64,000 nt of DNA from a cf. Phormidesmis sp. LEGE 11477 (GTDB lineage: Bacteria > Cyanobacteriota > Cyanobacteriia > Phormidesmidales > Phormidesmidaceae): the NCBI RefSeq assembly GCF_015207105.1, contig NZ_JADEXO010000016.1, positions 1 through 64,000 of the forward strand, given 5' to 3'. Position 1 is the first letter of the stretch; each line of letters begins with the position of its first letter. Below are positions 37,560-45,901 of the stretch, piece after piece. A program made the position numbers and the translations under genes. The notes under the pieces were generated by a model. It was not told the origin of the DNA. It was given only the letters and a program-made list of their open reading frames with translations, and did not search any database.

Positions 37560-38459
37560 TCAGGGGGGTGATGACATCTCGTCCAACTGCTTCTTATAGA
37601 CGCGCTGTCGGAATCTTTGAGCAAAAAGTCCGTACTTTGGCGCAAAGACCATCGCTAGCACAAAGAAAACCGTCAGTAGCACCACAATGCTGCCGCCGGT
37701 TGAAACGTCGAAGTGATAGCTGAAGTAGGTACCCAAGACACAGGCAGAGACACTAGCAGCCACAGAAATCATCAGCATCCGATCAAATCTATCGGTCAGT
37801 AGGTAGGCGGTGGCACCAGGTGTTACTAGCATGGCCACTACCATAATGATGCCTGCGGTCTGCAAAGCAGTGACGATAGTCAGCGCCAGCACCGACAGCA
37901 GCGTATAGTACATCATCTGGGTGTTGAGGCCGATGGCTTTCGCGTGATTAGGGTCAAAGCAGAACAGCAGCAAATCTTTACGGCGTAACAAAATCACGGC
38001 CAGGGTGAGGGTGCCTGCTATCAGGGTTTGAATAATGTCTTGTCGAGAAATCCCCAGCACGTTGCCAAACAAAATATGAAACAGATCGATATTGCTCGGA
38101 ATCTTGGTCACTAGCACTAGACCAAAGGCAAAAAATCCGGTAAAGACAACGCCAATCACGGCGTCCTCTTTTAATCGCGTTTTTGATTTGATATAGCCGA
38201 TCGCTACCGTTGCGCCAAAACCAAAAGCAAACGCGCCTACTGCAAACGGAATGCCCAGTGCGTAGGAGATTACAACCCCCGGAACGACTGCATGAGAGAC
38301 CGCATCGCCCATCAGTGACCAGCCCTTGAGCGTCACGTAGCAAGAGAGCACCGCGCAAACTAGACCGACAAAAGCGCTGACCCAAATCGCCTGCCGCAAA
38401 AACCCATACTGTAAGGGTTCAGCAATCCAATTCCAGGCCGTTGTGAGTACATCGATCAC
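37560..38459 (-). CDS. mntB: Manganese ABC transporter permease
   Basis: 299 residues, about eight membrane segments, ABC-3 permease family. GWSLMGDAVSHAVVPGVVISYALGIPF and MVVAMLVTPGATAYLLTDRFDRML are conserved blocks. Start overlaps the ATPase stop by 4 bp (ATGA), so translation is coupled. Last gene of mntCAB, the Synechocystis order. Zinc or iron as substrate is possible in this family; gene order and the MntC neighbour favour manganese. Confidence 0.88.
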   Translation of the reverse strand: MIDVLTTAWNWIAEPLQYGFLRQAIWVSAFVGLVCAVLSCYVTLKGWSLMGDAVSHAVVPGVVISYALGIPFAVGAFAFGFGATVAIGYIKSKTRLKEDAVIGVVFTGFFAFGLVLVTKIPSNIDLFHILFGNVLGISRQDIIQTLIAGTLTLAVILLRRKDLLLFCFDPNHAKAIGLNTQMMYYTLLSVLALTIVTALQTAGIIMVVAMLVTPGATAYLLTDRFDRMLMISVAASVSACVLGTYFSYHFDVSTGGSIVVLLTVFFVLAMVFAPKYGLFAQRFRQRVYKKQLDEMSSPP

Positions 38460-39286
38460 GCCTCGACCTCGGCATTTTGGCTAGTTTGGCGATTGACTAT
38501 GTGACTGCTTTGGCCAGTCATTTGGCCAGTCATTTGGCGCAGGCTGCTGATCGGTAAGCCGCCGAAGGCCATCGTTAGGTTGTCTTCGGTGAAGACCTCC
38601 TGGGTGGTGCCGCTCGCTAGGATGGTTTGGTTGAGCAAGATGGTGCGATCGCAAAAAGTAGACACAGAAGCGAGATCGTGAGTAGAGACCAAGATAGTGT
38701 GACCCTCTTGCTTTAGCTGCAGCAGCAAATCAATGATCCGTTTCTCGGTTTTCACATCTACGCCAGTAAAGGGCTCATCTAAAAGAATCACCTTGCCCTC
38801 TTGAGCTAGCGCCCTCGCTAGAAAAGCCCGCTTCTTTTGCCCGCCCGAAAGCTCGCCGATCTGGTGGTTACGAAAATCCACTAAGCCAACTCGCTCCAAG
38901 CTTTCCATCACAATCCGGCGGTCTTTCTGCCTGGGCGTGCGAAAGATGTTCATGTAGCCGTATCGGCCCATCATCACCACTTCAAAAACGCTTACCGGAA
39001 AATTCCAGTCCACCTCGTCCGACTGGGGGACATAGGCCATGAGCTGCCGCTTTTGCACTTTTTGAACAGGAAATCCACCCACGCGAATTTTCCCCTGGCT
39101 GGGCTGCAAAAAACCCATGATCGACTTGAACAAAGTAGACTTACCGCTACCGTTAGGACCGACTAAGGCAGTAATCGTACCCGGCATCACCATACAGCTT
39201 GCGTTGTAGAGCGCCAGTTTGGCGTTGCTGTAAGTCACGCTGATGTCATCTACGGTGATATCAAGCGAAGAAGCTGTCATCGTCAT
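38456..39286 (-). CDS. mntA: Manganese ABC transporter ATPase
   Basis: 276 residues. Walker A GPNGSGKST (43-51), Q-loop YVPQSDEVDW, signature LSGGQKKR, Walker B VILLDEPF and switch His in STHDLA. Near the C-terminus a short MTGQ duplication (RQMTGQMTGQ) mirrors a 12-bp DNA repeat at about 38512-38537. The ATG overlaps nothing upstream; a 197-bp gap with a minisatellite separates it from mntC. Confidence 0.92.
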   Translation of the reverse strand: MTMTASSLDITVDDISVTYSNAKLALYNASCMVMPGTITALVGPNGSGKSTLFKSIMGFLQPSQGKIRVGGFPVQKVQKRQLMAYVPQSDEVDWNFPVSVFEVVMMGRYGYMNIFRTPRQKDRRIVMESLERVGLVDFRNHQIGELSGGQKKRAFLARALAQEGKVILLDEPFTGVDVKTEKRIIDLLLQLKQEGHTILVSTHDLASVSTFCDRTILLNQTILASGTTQEVFTEDNLTMAFGGLPISSLRQMTGQMTGQSSHIVNRQTSQNAEVEA

Positions 39287-39317
39287 TAATCTTTCAGTCC
39301 TGCTAAACTACTTTTTT

Positions 39318-39387
39318 GGCGTTTGGGTTCTGGCACTTGGGTTCTGGCGCTTGGGTTTTGGCGCTTGGGTTTTGGCACTTCAGTTTC
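39318..39387. repeat. 14-bp minisatellite inside the mnt operon
   Basis: Five consecutive 14-bp units, the first four nearly identical (consensus GGCRCTTGGGTTYT), the last degenerate. Located between mntC and mntA. No translation is implied. Confidence 0.8.
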
Positions 39388-39483
39388 CCAGCTCATTGCC
39401 TAATTCATTTTCACCAGCTAGCGGCTTGGCTTATTAGTTGAGCTAGTTAGTTGAGCTAGGAATAGCGGCTCAGCCAGAGATAG

Positions 39484-40497
39484 CTAGTTGGCATTGCTAC
39501 CGGCTAATAGACCGTTGGTAATAGTGCGAGCGTCGTATTCCAATAAGTCTAGGAAAGTGGGCACCGGCCCTTCTTCAGTAGAGAGCGAGTCGACATAGAG
39601 ATTACCGCCAAATCGTGCTCCTGTCGTCTGAGCGACCTGCTTTTGGCCTTCGTCATTGACGGTGCTTTCACAAAAAATGGTAGGCACATCGTTTTCTTTG
39701 ACGGCATCGATCACACCTTGCACCTGCTTAGGGGTAAACTGCTGTTCGGCGTTAATCGGCCACATATAGATCTCGCTCATGTCGTAGTCGCGCGCGAGAT
39801 AAGAAAATGCACCTTCACAGCTCACTAGGTAGCGCTGGCTTTCGGGCACTTGCTCAAGATCGCTCTCTAGCGCTTTGCCGATAGCATCGATCTGTTCACT
39901 GTAGGCAGCGGCATTGGCGTTGTAAATTTCTGCATTTTCAGGATCTAGCTCCACAAACGCCTGACGAATATTTTCGACGTAGACCAGCGCATTTTGCGGT
40001 GACATCCAGGCATGGGGATTGGGCTTGTCAGCGTACGGGCCTATAGCAATAGGAATGGGCTCAATACCTTCTGTCAGCACCGCCGACGGCACATCTTTCA
40101 CGTTGCCTAGAAATTGCTCAAACCACCGCTCCAAGTTCATACCGTTGTACAAAAGCAAGTCAGCATCCTGCGCTTTAACGATGTCGCTAGGTGTCGGCTC
40201 GTAGCCATGAATCTCTGCGCCGATACGAGTGATAGACTCTACTTTTAGAGCATCGCCTGCTACGTTCTGGGCCATATCTGCCAAGATAGTAAAGGTAGTG
40301 AGTACGACCTTTTTGCCATCGTCTTGACCGACAGCCGGGCTATCCACTTGACTGGTTGTCTGACTATCGACTACATCGTTTGTGGCAGCATTTTGAGCAG
40401 CACTACAGCCGACTAAAAACAAGGCAGCCGCCAGCGAGCCTGCACCTAGCTGGCGAGTAGCTTTTTTGCCTATTGATAGCGATAGAGATCTTTTCAT
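39484..40497 (-). CDS. mntC: Manganese-binding lipoprotein of the ABC transporter
   Basis: About 337 residues from the ATG at 40497 (MKRSLSLSIGKK); the open frame starts 27 codons earlier. Lipobox LVGC. Cluster A-I solute-binding protein: metal-ligand blocks are ESITRIGAEIHGYEPTPSD (His), PNPHAWMSPQNALVY (His), CEGAFSYLARDY (Glu) and the Asp in YVDSLS near the end. A third of the way through is the LYNGMNLERWFEQF motif. First gene of mntCAB. In Synechocystis this operon is repressed through ManS-ManR when manganese is sufficient. Confidence 0.92.
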   Translation of the reverse strand: MKRSLSLSIGKKATRQLGAGSLAAALFLVGCSAAQNAATNDVVDSQTTSQVDSPAVGQDDGKKVVLTTFTILADMAQNVAGDALKVESITRIGAEIHGYEPTPSDIVKAQDADLLLYNGMNLERWFEQFLGNVKDVPSAVLTEGIEPIPIAIGPYADKPNPHAWMSPQNALVYVENIRQAFVELDPENAEIYNANAAAYSEQIDAIGKALESDLEQVPESQRYLVSCEGAFSYLARDYDMSEIYMWPINAEQQFTPKQVQGVIDAVKENDVPTIFCESTVNDEGQKQVAQTTGARFGGNLYVDSLSTEEGPVPTFLDLLEYDARTITNGLLAGSNAN

Positions 40498-40572
40498 AAA
40501 GAATCCAAACAAGTTACGCCTGAAAGAACCATGAAGACCCAGCCAAGGCACCTTAGCCTGCAATGTCCGACT

Positions 40573-40609
40573 TTTCATAATCGTTTCATTTTCATAATTG
40601 TTTCATAAT
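40573..40609. promoter_or_regulatory. TTTCATAAT repeats between mntC and bioA
   Basis: Three perfect copies of TTTCATAAT at 40573-40581, 40590-40598 and 40601-40609, plus a half copy TTTCAT at 40584. They lie in the 100-bp divergent region upstream of mntC. Spacing of about 17 and 11 bp suggests an operator array. Confidence 0.4.
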
Positions 40610-41920
40610 TCCTTGAAAACAACAACCCCAGAAGACATAGGTTACATAGAAGAACTTATCGCCATAGACCGTCAGTATGTATGGCATCCGTATGCGGCGA
40701 TGCCAAATCCGCTGCCAGTGTTTCCAGTGCGCTCAGCGAAGGGCGTGCGAATCGAATTAGAAGATGGGCAATCGCTGATCGACGGCGTTTCTTCTTGGTG
40801 GACCTGTATCCACGGCTATAACCACCCCCAGCTCAACGCCGCCGCGCATACTCAAATTGAGCGGATGTCGCACGTCATGTTTGGTGGCTTAACTCATCGC
40901 CCGGCCATAGATCTGGCGCAAAAGCTAATTGAGATTACGCCTACTGACCTACAGCATGTTTTCTTTAGCGATTCTGGCTCTGTAGCGGTTGAGGTAGCAA
41001 TGAAGATGGCGGTGCAGTACTGGCACAGCCGAGGTCAAGCTAACAAAAATCGATTTCTGACTATTCGCAATGGCTACCATGGCGATACGTTTGCCGCGAT
41101 GTCAGCCTGCGATCCGGTGAATGGGATGCATCATTTGTTTAGCGGGATGCTGACGCAGCAATATTTTGCCGACGCGCCTCAGATTCGATTTCACGAAGAC
41201 TGGCAAGAAGCAGATATTACTAGTTTTGCAGCGCTTTTAGAAGAAAATAGCGATCGCATCGCCGCAGCCATCTTTGAACCCGTTGTTCAAAATGCGGGAG
41301 GCGTCCGCTTTTACCATCCTGAGTATGTACGCAGAGCTAGCGAGCTGTGCAAGCAGCATAACGTGCTGCTAATTCTAGATGAGATTGCCACGGGATTTGG
41401 CCGCTCTGGCAAGCTATTTGCCTGTGAATATGCAGCCATCTGTCCAGACATTATGTGCGTGGGCAAAGCCTTGTCAGGTGGGTTTATGTCACTAGCAGCA
41501 ACGCTAACGACCCCGCACATCAGCGAGACTTTTGCGGCTGGGGAGGCAGGCGTGTTTATGCACGGGCCAACGTTTATGGGCAATCCGTTAGCTTGTGCGG
41601 TGTCGCTAGCAAATTTGGAGCTGTTAGAAAGCTACGACTGGCAATCAAAAATTGCAGCGATTGAGGCGCAGTTAACCGCAGAGCTAGAGGGATGCCGGGA
41701 GCTAGAGGCCGTGAAGGATGTGCGGGTTTTGGGTGCGATCGCAGCCGTAGAGCTGCGTAGGCCAGTAGATATGGCGACAGTACAACCACAGTTTGTAGAT
41801 AGAGGGGTCTGGTTACGGCCCTTTGGCAGGTTACTCTACACGATGCCACCCTACATTATTCGACCAGAAGAGCTAAGCGCTGTTACATCAGCCATCTATG
41901 AAGTTGCTGCTGGCCTTTAG
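40598..41920 (+). CDS. bioA: Adenosylmethionine-8-amino-7-oxononanoate transaminase
   Basis: 440 residues, class III aminotransferase of biotin synthesis, converting KAPA to DAPA with S-adenosylmethionine as amino donor. WHPYAAM, DGVSSWWTCIHGYNHP and LILDEIATGFGRSG are BioA blocks; the pyridoxal lysine is in CVGKALSGG. The start is not an ATG: TTG at 40598 or 40613 are the only candidates before the conserved IDRQYVWHPY. The TTG at 40598 lies inside the TTTCATAAT array, so 40613 may be the real one. Confidence 0.9.
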   Translation: MFHNSLKTTTPEDIGYIEELIAIDRQYVWHPYAAMPNPLPVFPVRSAKGVRIELEDGQSLIDGVSSWWTCIHGYNHPQLNAAAHTQIERMSHVMFGGLTHRPAIDLAQKLIEITPTDLQHVFFSDSGSVAVEVAMKMAVQYWHSRGQANKNRFLTIRNGYHGDTFAAMSACDPVNGMHHLFSGMLTQQYFADAPQIRFHEDWQEADITSFAALLEENSDRIAAAIFEPVVQNAGGVRFYHPEYVRRASELCKQHNVLLILDEIATGFGRSGKLFACEYAAICPDIMCVGKALSGGFMSLAATLTTPHISETFAAGEAGVFMHGPTFMGNPLACAVSLANLELLESYDWQSKIAAIEAQLTAELEGCRELEAVKDVRVLGAIAAVELRRPVDMATVQPQFVDRGVWLRPFGRLLYTMPPYIIRPEELSAVTSAIYEVAAGL

Positions 41921-42078
41921 CAAGAGCCTATGTAGCAATCTGCGTTGAGGCGCTTTTGATTAGAGGCCAGTCCTTGATTAGACGAAGCCAATCTTTCTCT
42001 TCACACGCTTGAGATCTCTCCATATAGCCCATATAGACAGCCTCGGGATAGATAGCCTTAGAGTCTATACAAGGCATA

Positions 42079-42090
42079 AGTAATACTCAA
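42079..42090 (+). promoter_or_regulatory. Shared 12-bp motif AGTAATACTCAA (copy 1)
   Basis: Identical to 48692-48703, which lies just upstream of the hydrolase-regulator operon. Its core AGTA-A-TACT is palindromic. About 105 bp before the [2Fe-2S] gene. Confidence 0.45.
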
Positions 42091-42195
42091 GATTTCAAAT
42101 TAAAAAGCATCTCTATCTGTAGAGGTAGTCAGAGGAAGTAGCTGGTAAGCTCGAAGGACTGACCAAACGTTAGCCTGTTGTATTTCGCAGAAAGT

Positions 42196-42831
42196 ATGGC
42201 CGCTTCAAAAAAAACTCGTTTCTCTTGGGTAGGGCAGTTCCTAGCTTTTGTGCCAGGGAAAAAGTCCCCCTACCAGTCCGCTTTTGTGCAGGTAGTCGCC
42301 GCTGAGAAAGGCGCACCCGTCAATAAGACTAAAAGCTATCAGATCAGGCTGGATAAAGATATTCGAGAAGCAGCATCTGACTCTATCGAAGCTCAGGACT
42401 GGATCAAAATTGCTGGCCGAGGCAAACCGGATAAAAAAACCGGAAAGATCGTATGGAAGGCTGACACCATAAAGAAGATTTCACTTCGGAAGGTAGCTAA
42501 AATCAAGGAAAAGGTAGAGACGCGATCGCAGTCTGCACCGTCCAAGTCGCTTGCAAGCGCTAAGGCCAAGCCTGCTAGAGTTTTAGTTTGCCAGAAGTCT
42601 AGCTGCCGTAAGAAGGGAAGTCAGAAGGTAAGCGCTGCCATAGAAGATGCGATCGCTAAGGCCGAAGCTGCTGAGAACGTGATCGTTAAATCAACTGGCT
42701 GTCTCAAGTGCTGTAAAACAGGGCCAACCGTCGTTGTTTTACCAGCTAGCAGCAGCAAAAAGGCATCTAAAGAGACACATAGAAAAGTAACGCCGAAGTC
42801 TGCCAAAAAGATTGTTGCTTCTTTGCTATAG
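42196..42831 (+). CDS. Thioredoxin-like [2Fe-2S] ferredoxin protein, IdiC-like
   Basis: About 211 residues from MAASKK. The N-terminal 95 residues look like a small beta-rich domain; a basic linker follows; residues 135-195 hold the cluster ligands CQKSSC and STGCLKCCKTGPTVVVLP, the pattern of thioredoxin-like NuoE-type [2Fe-2S] domains. IdiC, an iron-deficiency-induced protein of Synechococcus elongatus, is of this type. The iron-linked neighbours (isiB, dps, a Crp/Fnr regulator) agree. Basic residues are abundant. Confidence 0.75.
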   Translation: MAASKKTRFSWVGQFLAFVPGKKSPYQSAFVQVVAAEKGAPVNKTKSYQIRLDKDIREAASDSIEAQDWIKIAGRGKPDKKTGKIVWKADTIKKISLRKVAKIKEKVETRSQSAPSKSLASAKAKPARVLVCQKSSCRKKGSQKVSAAIEDAIAKAEAAENVIVKSTGCLKCCKTGPTVVVLPASSSKKASKETHRKVTPKSAKKIVASLL

Positions 42832-43101
42832 CCACATTCCTCTGCAGGCAGCCTTGATGGAGCGACCCCACTGAAAAGATAGCAAGCCGCTGATGACATT
42901 AGCTGATAATGCGGACCTCTATGCGCCTAACGCCACATGTGACGGGGATACAGCTTCTCGATAGGGCTTAAGCTAAGTGCGAACCATAGAGTGGCTGAGA
43001 GGTGTAATCGCTGTTATAGCGCGACTGATGAGACTAATTATCATATATCTCAATGGTCTGCCTATAGCTAGTCTCAAGAAGATACTCAATAGCCAAGCTA
43101 T

Positions 43102-43185
43102 CTTCGTCAAACGATCGCCAACTGATCGTCATTGGCGAAGACCTTTCTCCATCGGGCAGTGCAGTCATCTAAATACTGCACTGCC
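43102..43185. other. Two strong tandem hairpins
   Basis: Hairpin 1 (43102-43140): CTTCGTCAA-ACGATC with GATCGT-CA-TTGGCGAAG, 15 pairs. Hairpin 2 (43155-43185): GGCAGTGCAGT with ACTGCACTGCC, 11 perfect pairs and a 9-nt loop. No T-run follows. They may be part of a structured RNA. Confidence 0.55.
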
Positions 43186-43319
43186 GCTGTAACTAGGCAG
43201 CATTTGTGATCGGTTATACCAACCGAAAAGAATATTCATCAAGCCCGAAATTCAGTTAGCAAGCTAGCTCTCGCCTTAAACTCGTCCTTTTGACGACGTC
43301 AGCTCTCAGATTATTAATA

Positions 43320-43338
43320 AAGAATGGTTTTCATTAGC
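43320..43338 (+). promoter_or_regulatory. Candidate Fur box upstream of isiB
   Basis: Thirteen of nineteen positions match the classical Fur consensus by my count; the half AATGG-TTTTCATTA is visible. A plausible -10 element (TATACAT) lies about 25 bp on. Consistent with the known iron control of isiB. Confidence 0.55.
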
Positions 43339-43424
43339 GACTATTTGCTCTAAGTTTATACATAAGATTGTTTGACTCATTCAACTGGTTGTTGTTTATC
43401 AAAGATGTCCTCTCGAGACAGTAT

Positions 43425-43456
43425 GGTTCACTGCTTGAGTCAGCAGTGAACCTTTT
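43425..43456 (+). terminator. Terminator-like hairpin in the isiB leader
   Basis: Perfect 11-bp stem GGTTCACTGCT / AGCAGTGAACC with a 6-nt loop, followed by TTTTC. It sits between the putative isiB promoter and the gene, 99 bp before the ATG, so it could act as an attenuator. Confidence 0.7.
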
Positions 43457-43554
43457 CTATTTACTAGCCGGCGGTCGAGTTGAACAATACCAACGTTGAG
43501 ATGAGTGCTGTCGGCGTAGTTGGACTAGAGAGTATAGAAATTAGAAGGAAGATC

Positions 43555-44067
43555 ATGAGTAAAGTAGGTTTGTTTTACGGTTCGACCACAGGAAAAACGG
43601 CTGATGCCGCTGAACAGGTTCAAGCAGCCCTAGGGGGAGAATCTGTTGTAGATCTCCAGGACATCGCAGATACAGAGGCCGCGAGCCTAGCGGAGTACGA
43701 CTATCTAATCATCGCCTGTCCTACCTGGAATATTGGCGACTTGCAAGATGACTGGGAAGCTGTCTTTGATGACTTAGATGATGTCGATTTCAGCGACAAA
43801 ACCGTCGCATACTTTGGCACGGGCGACCAAATCGGCTATGCCGACAACTTCATGGACGCGATGGGACAGCTGGAGGAGAAGATTTCGGGGCTAGGAGGTA
43901 AAACCGTCGGCTATTGGCCTATTGATGGCTATGAGCACAATGAGTCAATGGCCATTCGCGACGGCAAATTCTGCGGACTAGCGCTCGATGACGACAACCA
44001 AGACGACCAATCAGCAGATCGCATCCAAGCGTGGACTACGCAGATCAAGCAAGAGATGAGTCTTTAG
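43555..44067 (+). CDS. isiB: Flavodoxin
   Basis: 170 residues from MSKVGLFYGSTTG; the frame is open from 43480, but the ATG at 43555 has an AGAAGGA site in front and gives the family N-terminus. FMN phosphate loop GSTTGKT, isoalloxazine loops ACPTWNIGDLQDDW and FGTGDQIGYADNF. Replaces ferredoxin as electron carrier from photosystem I under iron limitation. Long-chain type. Confidence 0.95.
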   Translation: MSKVGLFYGSTTGKTADAAEQVQAALGGESVVDLQDIADTEAASLAEYDYLIIACPTWNIGDLQDDWEAVFDDLDDVDFSDKTVAYFGTGDQIGYADNFMDAMGQLEEKISGLGGKTVGYWPIDGYEHNESMAIRDGKFCGLALDDDNQDDQSADRIQAWTTQIKQEMSL

Positions 44068-44076
44068 ACGCTGTCA

Positions 44077-44106
44077 CACCACGGCTGTACTTCGACAGCC
44101 GTGGTG
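44077..44106 (+). terminator. Probable terminator of isiB
   Basis: Perfect 12-bp stem CACCACGGCTGT / ACAGCCGTGGTG with a 6-nt loop, 10 bp after the stop. There is no T-run, but the position and stability fit an end signal. Confidence 0.6.
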
Positions 44107-44183
44107 CTATGTAGCCTATCTCTGCTTGTGGTCGCTATGAAAAATGGATTGTTCTAACGATTGGCACTCTAACAATTGACACA

Positions 44184-45038
44184 ATGGTGACGGCTCAGGT
44201 TTCTCTCAAAACGCTATCTACAGTTTCAGCTTTACCACTTGACAATAGTCCCTCAAAGAAGCGCTGGTACCAGCCGACGTTTTCCCCAGAGCACGGTGTT
44301 CTGTTGGTTTTACTAGGCGCTGTGCTGACTGGCGCTTCGCTAGCTCAAGCCTGGACGGGTGACACTAGCCTAGCTTGTTTGGCTGGCTTTCTAGGGCTTC
44401 AGTCAGAACATCCTTTGGTAGTACAGATCAAACGCCGCCGTCAGTGGCGACCGCGCTATCTGTTCTGGGCTGGGTTATACGGTGGCTCAGCGCTGGCGCT
44501 GGCGCTTTATCTTTCATTTCAGCACCCTATTCTCTTCTGGATATGTGGCGCGGCTGTTTTGGCCCTGGCCATAGATGTTCTATCTGTTGTTCGACGCAAT
44601 CAGAAGGCTGTCGTCAACGAAATCGTGATGTTCAGCGCGATCTGTCTATCTACGCTGTTTGTCTTTGGCGCGACAACAGGAACGATCACGCCTCAGGCTG
44701 TGGGCCTATGGATATTGAATAGCTTGTTCTTCTCGGGGGCGGTCTTCAGCGTGAAGCTGCGAAAGGTGAAGACCAGTTCGCTGCAGGCGGGGTTTATCTA
44801 TCATGGATGTGCGATCGCGCTTGTGATTGGACTCTATGCGCTGGGCTGGCTTTCCTCGCTTACGGCCTTGGTGTTTGCGATCGCATTGATAAAGATAGCC
44901 ATTGTCACCTACTGGCGAAACTGGTATCGAACCTGTAGGTTCGAGCACATTGCTCGGTTTGAAACTTATTTTGCCCTGATCTATACAGCGTTAGTATCAC
45001 TGACAGTATTACCGCCTAAGCTACCGCCTGTCGCCTAG
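44184..45038 (+). CDS. YwiC-like integral membrane protein
   Basis: 284 residues, about eight to nine membrane helices. Opening KKRWYQPTFSPEHGVLLVLLGAVLTGASLAQAW and the GFLGLQSEHPLVVQIKRRR block match the YwiC-like family. Function unknown. Follows isiB by 116 bp, separated by a hairpin, so likely a separate transcript. Confidence 0.78.
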   Translation: MVTAQVSLKTLSTVSALPLDNSPSKKRWYQPTFSPEHGVLLVLLGAVLTGASLAQAWTGDTSLACLAGFLGLQSEHPLVVQIKRRRQWRPRYLFWAGLYGGSALALALYLSFQHPILFWICGAAVLALAIDVLSVVRRNQKAVVNEIVMFSAICLSTLFVFGATTGTITPQAVGLWILNSLFFSGAVFSVKLRKVKTSSLQAGFIYHGCAIALVIGLYALGWLSSLTALVFAIALIKIAIVTYWRNWYRTCRFEHIARFETYFALIYTALVSLTVLPPKLPPVA

Positions 45039-45043
45039 TGGGC

Positions 45044-45346
45044 CTATCTCTCAAAGCCTGGCATTTTCCAGCACTGATCAAGTGACGCTATTAGCACTGG
45101 GCGCGCAGAGGAAACTCGTCTGAGAATATTCCATAGCTGTAGCGCCTCCGTCGGCGTTTTCACCTCTACTTGCAGCGGCTTAAACCCACCGCAACGACAT
45201 GTAATACCTAGATCCTGTAAGCGATGGTAAACCTGCCAGCGATCCTCACAGGTGACTGATACATGATCAGAATCTGTCAAACTGCTCGAATCTACTGCCG
45301 AATTGATCAATGAATCGGCTGATTCTGTAGAACTAGGTAGTGGCAT
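45044..45346 (-). CDS. Asr1405/Asl0597-type cyanobacterial small protein
   Basis: About 100 residues. The block DRWQVYHRLQDLGITCRCGGFKPLQVEV, then LQLWNILRRVSSARPVLIASLDQCW, is the recognisable core of this small cyanobacterial family of unknown function. The frame is open to 45445, but the ATG at 45346 follows an AGGAGG ten bases upstream, which decides the start. Confidence 0.7.
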   Translation of the reverse strand: MPLPSSTESADSLINSAVDSSSLTDSDHVSVTCEDRWQVYHRLQDLGITCRCGGFKPLQVEVKTPTEALQLWNILRRVSSARPVLIASLDQCWKMPGFER

Positions 45347-45901
45347 TGAACAAAAACCTCCTGTAGAAGTATCGCGATAACTAGCTATCGAATAGAAGTC
45401 GGAATAAAAGCCTTTTCTTAAATAGGAAAGGATGCTGTTTGGCAACGTTTTTAAAAGATCGGTGCCTTAAGCACTATCAAGCTAAAGTACTTAGCATTGG
45501 TTGGTCATATCGCTTCGCCTACCATATTGATGCGAAAAACTTCTAATAAGCGAGTTTAGTAGGCACTCGAAACCATAAATAATTTATAGCTATCAAGTTG
45601 AATAGAGTAACTGCAAGGTACTTTCAATAGCAACGTAGCAAACATTATTAACTAACAAGTATTGAAACGTTCAAGACACTGCCTTAACACAGCGTATGAG
45701 TAGGTTTTAAGCGTTTTCACCTTTACAGCTCTATTGAGAATGCATATCAACCAATCTGGGCTAAACCCCTGTAAAATAAAGGGTTTCAGGTTATTGAGAA
45801 TAAGCTATACTTCAGTAACTAAGACGTATGCCGCAGCGTTTCATCTAATGTCAGCGGCATCTTTTTGTTTCATCAGAATCAACCTCAGAGGATAAGACAC
45901 T
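45347..45901. other. Intergenic region upstream of dps
   Basis: About 550 bp, AT-rich, with an AAACCC/GGGTTT hairpin at about 45763-45786 and an iron-box-like element at 45790-45808. No frame recognised. Confidence 0.5.
45790..45808 (+). promoter_or_regulatory. Candidate Fur/PerR-type box upstream of dps
   Basis: GTTATTGAGAATAAGCTAT; ten of nineteen positions match the Fur consensus by my count. About 95 bp before the start codon. Confidence 0.35.

Larger units (their letters stand above)
42832..43554. other. Long leader/intergenic region before isiB
   Basis: About 720 bp without a supported gene. It contains two strong hairpins, a Fur-like box and a terminator-like structure (listed separately). 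A 71-codon frame at 42977-43192 runs through the hairpins and is not credible. Confidence 0.6.

Noticed and set aside
39243-39437. 64-codon plus-strand frame between mntC and mntA
   Set aside because: Most of it is the translated 14-bp minisatellite; the repetitive Trp/Leu peptide is a by-product.
42977-43192. 71-codon frame upstream of isiB
   Set aside because: It runs through two strong hairpins, has a GTG start without a ribosome binding site, and its translation is not protein-like.
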